From: Sphagnum compactum
Lineage: Eukaryota > Bryophyta > Sphagnopsida > Sphagnales
Assembly: GCA_965153455.1 (NCBI GenBank)
Contig: OZ234495.1
Location: forward strand, 20,766,875 to 20,830,874
Direction: 5' to 3'
DNA length: 64,000 nt
The translations under genes and the position numbers were made by a program. Of this stretch, positions 61,373 to 64,000 are shown piece after piece. Below the pieces are notes generated by a model. That model ran no database searches. It saw nothing but the letters and a program-made list of their open reading frames with translations, and was not told the DNA's origin. Numbering within the stretch: the stretch's first letter is position 1; the number at the start of each line of letters is the position of its first letter.

Positions 61373-61461
61373 TTCATGCCCAAGACTTAGTTAATCGGTT
61401 TCACCAACGATATCCTAACAAACCGGCTCCATCTAGAAGATGTCGCTTGAGGAGAGGATAA
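61143..61461 (+). CDS. C-terminal Pol segment with chromodomain, in a shifted frame
   Basis: After the integrase GPF motif the homologous reading continues in another frame (HNVFHVSLLEPYHEN). It ends in a chromodomain, EEFEVQEVLDSKKIRGKLLY then LVFWRGYPPSEATWEP, at about 61252-61412. Chromodomains of this class steer integration by binding histone marks. The frame difference at about 61141-61146 looks like loss of one base. The stop TAA (61459-61461) directly abuts the 3' LTR, so the polypurine tract is part of the coding sequence. Confidence 0.85.
61449..61458 (+). promoter_or_regulatory. Polypurine tract
   Basis: gaggagagga lies three bases before the 3' LTR. It is the primer for plus-strand synthesis. 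Confidence 0.85.
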
Positions 61462-61728
61462 TGTCATGGCCTAGGATATTTTGGGATACTTTTGGCAATG
61501 TCATGTCCTAGGATATTTTGGGATACTTTTGGCAATATCATGTCCTAGGATATTTTGGGATACTTTTGGCAATATCATGGCCTAGGATATTTTGGGACTA
61601 GTATGGCTCAGGGTTATAAAAGGAGATAGTCTGGGGAACAACCCTTTAGCAGATCAACACCAGTTGATGGATCAATAAAGCTTGTCTTGTCTTGTAATTC
61701 TCCACTTGTTTGTAGTCGTTCCATAACA
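61462..61728 (+). repeat. 3' LTR, 267 bp
   Basis: Identical to the 5' LTR except for one base (aataaag at 61674-61680 against aataaaa). It carries the same 37-bp repeats (starts 61462, 61499, 61536, 61573), TATA box (61615) and polyadenylation signal (61674). Confidence 0.95.
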
Positions 61729-61733
61729 GAATC
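61729..61733. repeat. Target-site duplication, right (GAATC)
   Basis: Matches GAATC at 55653-55657. Confidence 0.95.
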
Positions 61734-64000
61734 TACCACCCTTCTAGCCTTTTTTCCTTTCATTTATTTTTCTTAATTTCTTTTATTGTTTCGTTTTCCA
61801 TGGTTTTCTGTTGTAGGATTCATAGGTACTCATTATATGTCACAATTCACAATGTGGGATTGTGAATAGTCCACTATGGGTTCCTTGCTCCTTGTTTTCC
61901 TTACAAGTAGAAACAACAATCATATCGGGTTGCTAAAAAGACAATTCTTGGGTTGTGTTTGTCATGTCTTAATATTCTTGTGAAGGTTGCGACTCATGAA
62001 CTTCCTATATCCCCCTTTCTATGACAATAGGATTTTTTTGACATTTCCAATATTTGCTTGAATGAAGGAAAGCAACTAGGATCTTTCCCATTTGTTGAAA
62101 ACTTATTTTTGCAATATTCATGAAAGATGCACTAGTAGGAGATTGTTACCTTCATCATTAGAATCGTAATCTTTCTCATTTACTTCGTTGTTGTTTGATG
62201 TTTTATGCATGTTATATACAATTTGCCATGCAATGCCTTATCATTTGTTGTCTTAGGGTTTAGAGGCCATAATTTTATAACCTTAAATCCATATGTGAAT
62301 TTTTTTCCTAACAATGTTTGGTTGACTACAGGTGTCCTAAGTGACTATAAAACGAGTACATACTTTTATTTATTCATGTGGACATTACACGTAGTTGTTT
62401 TGGACATGACTTTACACATGTCATGTTGAGTTGTTTAAGCAAGCTATCCAACACAACTTTAGTGATTATAGTCGTTTAATCCAAAATGACTATAAATCTA
62501 GTTGTAAACATAGTTGTTTTTGAAAAACATTCTACTAGTGTAAGGCATGTGTGCAAAATCCCAAAGTGAACCATCTTATTTTCAATATGTTGTGGATTTT
62601 TGGAAAACAACTAATCTTTATTTCCAAAAAAAGTTCATAATTCATAATTTTCATATAATTTCATGTAAACAAATTAAATATTTTGTAAATCATTTTTAAA
62701 AATTAAAACCAAATTCCTAAGAAGTTTAAAGATCTAACCATTCAATCATTTTGCATAACAATGAATTGATTATGCATTGACATATTCAATTGAATATATA
62801 ATCTATAAATGAAACCTTATTGACAAATCCTAACAAGTAATAATTGTAATTTATAGAAAATTGGACTTCGTTCAATAGAAAATGTGATCCCCCCTTAGCA
62901 TGCATTTGCCCTATTTTACACCTATTAGATTCATTGTAAACTAATCCAAAGAGTAAATGCACAATTAGTGTATAATTTGTACTATCACAATTATTGTTTA
63001 TTGGGATTATAGGTAAATTTCAAATGTATAGTCATGTTCAACATTAACATTGTTAATTTTTTAATAATCCATATTGCAATAAAATTTAGTGAGAATCACA
63101 TTTAAAAATATGGATAAGATTTTTAAAAATAATACACTCATAGTGGACAAGTTTCAAAATGGTGACAATGTGTTTGTAACACAAAGAAATTGAAATGTGA
63201 ACCTAAATGATAGTTCATAGTAGAGTCCAAAAAAATGCCATCATCCAATGAAAAATTTAAGAATAAGATGTATTGAAAATTTCTCAATAAAAGAATGCCA
63301 TCTTTAATTTCCAAACTTTAATTCCCATCATAAAAGAATTTTAATTAAATGCCATTATTTTCATCATTTTTCATCATTTTTTTTCCCATTTTGCATTAAA
63401 ATCCCCAAGCCTTCACATGGAATTTTTTTTTCAATCACATGTCTAGTGATATTTATAAGGTAGCTCACCAATATTTTACCAAAAGCGTACAAGATAATTA
63501 TATGATGTATAGTTTGATAATCATTATAATTGCAAGAGTTTAGTTATTGTAAGATATGAACTTTTCAAAACATTAAAAAAAACGCATTTAACCACATATT
63601 TACCTCAAATTTCTCATAATACATTAGGAGTATTGTTGTATGATTTCATCTGAAATCTTCAACATCAACTTAAATTTCATTAATATAATGAAAAATTAAA
63701 CAATGATATATCTTGAGTGACTCTTATTATCGCATTAAGCTTTGCATTCATTTTGATTAGTGGATGGTAGTTTGAAAACATGAAAGTTTTAGAATCCAAC
63801 AAGTTTTGGTGTTGTAGAGGAAAGCAAGTAAGTACCAATGGACTAATATAAATTACAAATTGTAATGCTTTCTACTATGGCTAGAAGCATGATAAAGTAG
63901 ACCAATATATATATATATATATATATATTCCTTCACTAGAACTTTGTCATTCATTAAAAATATTGCATTGCAAAATCTGAAATTTTATTTGATTTAGCAA
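61734..64000. other. AT-rich intergenic DNA
   Basis: No gene is seen. It contains a possible small CACTA-like terminus pair (62130-62540, uncertain), the diverged dispersed-repeat copy 2 (about 63020-63630) and an (AT)n microsatellite (63904-63929). Confidence 0.5.
63020..63630 (+). repeat. Diverged dispersed repeat, copy 2
   Basis: Collinear with about 49430-50050. Shared phrases include ccatattgcaataa, aagccttcacatgga, caatcacatgt, ataattgcaagagttta and atgaacttttcaaaa. Confidence 0.6.

Larger units (their letters stand above)
55658..61728 (+). mobile_element. Complete Ty3/Gypsy chromovirus of Tf1/sushi (Tcn1-like) type, 6.07 kb
   Basis: Order: 5' LTR, primer site, tandem-repeat leader, gag, protease-RT-RNase H-integrase, chromodomain, polypurine tract, 3' LTR. 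The LTRs are 267 bp each, begin TGTCATGG and end CCATAACA, and differ at one base (a/g at 55875/61679). A 5-bp duplication GAATC flanks it. The RT reads KKNRYPLP, FTKLDLRGAYNL and FRTRYGHFEY, which is the fungal/vertebrate Tf1-sushi style and not the wording of the plant Tekay, CRM, Reina or Galadriel clades. Its GC is near 50 percent in flanks near 30 percent. It lies alone in AT-rich spacer DNA. This copy has breaks between gag and pol and before the chromodomain, so it may not be autonomous. Confidence 0.95.

Noticed and set aside
1-64000. CRISPR arrays, bacterial operons, rRNA or tRNA genes
   Set aside because: None seen; the tandem arrays have no spacer structure and no cloverleaf or B-box was found by eye. 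The intron-containing genes are plant nuclear genes.

Overview
The window is nuclear DNA of a land plant. It holds four confidently readable plant genes with plant-type GT-AG introns: an augmin subunit (AUG5), a plastid-type UPF0114 membrane protein, a SOUL heme-binding protein and a canonical long PIN auxin efflux carrier. These are islands of higher GC in very AT-rich, repeat-laden intergenic DNA. The species cannot be read from the sequence. A Gypsy chromovirus of the Tf1/sushi/Tcn1 type, better known from fungi, animals, mosses and lycophytes than from flowering plants, makes me lean towards a non-flowering plant; this is inference.

Layout. 1-7.3 kb: a possible last exon of an unknown gene at the left edge, a pyrimidine-rich minisatellite and a decayed hAT-like transposase (3.54-5.5 kb). 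7.4-12.1 kb, minus: AUG5, ten exons, 852 aa. 13-16.4 kb: AT-rich spacer. 16.5-18.2 kb, minus: an unrecognised two-exon gene with one membrane segment. 19.5-20.3 kb, plus: a decayed unrecognised reading frame. 20.66-22.62 kb, minus: UPF0114 gene, five exons, 320 aa, with a duplicated non-coding first-exon/promoter block at 23.2-23.9 kb. 24-31 kb: repeat land with a complete non-autonomous CACTA transposon (26.94-28.07 kb, 3-bp target duplication), a decayed PIF1-type helicase and a decayed element-derived frame. 32.5-33.4 kb, plus: SOUL gene, two exons, 214 aa. 36.9-40.2 kb, minus: PIN gene, six exons, 741 aa. 41.6-55.6 kb: intergenic DNA with several tandem arrays. 55.66-61.73 kb, plus: a complete LTR retrotransposon with 267-bp LTRs differing at one base and a 5-bp target duplication. 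61.7-64 kb: AT-rich DNA, part of it a diverged copy of 49.4-50.0 kb.

The host genes are unrelated housekeeping or developmental genes: microtubule nucleation, a plastid membrane protein, heme binding and auxin transport. They do not form a pathway cluster. The most unusual item is the retrotransposon. It lacks a tRNA-type primer binding site next to its 5' LTR, but the 10 bases starting 2 nt after that LTR are an exact reverse complement of 10 bases at the predicted 5' end of its own transcript. That is the arrangement known for self-primed Tf1/sushi elements. The copy is young by LTR identity, yet its gag, pol and chromodomain frames are not continuous.
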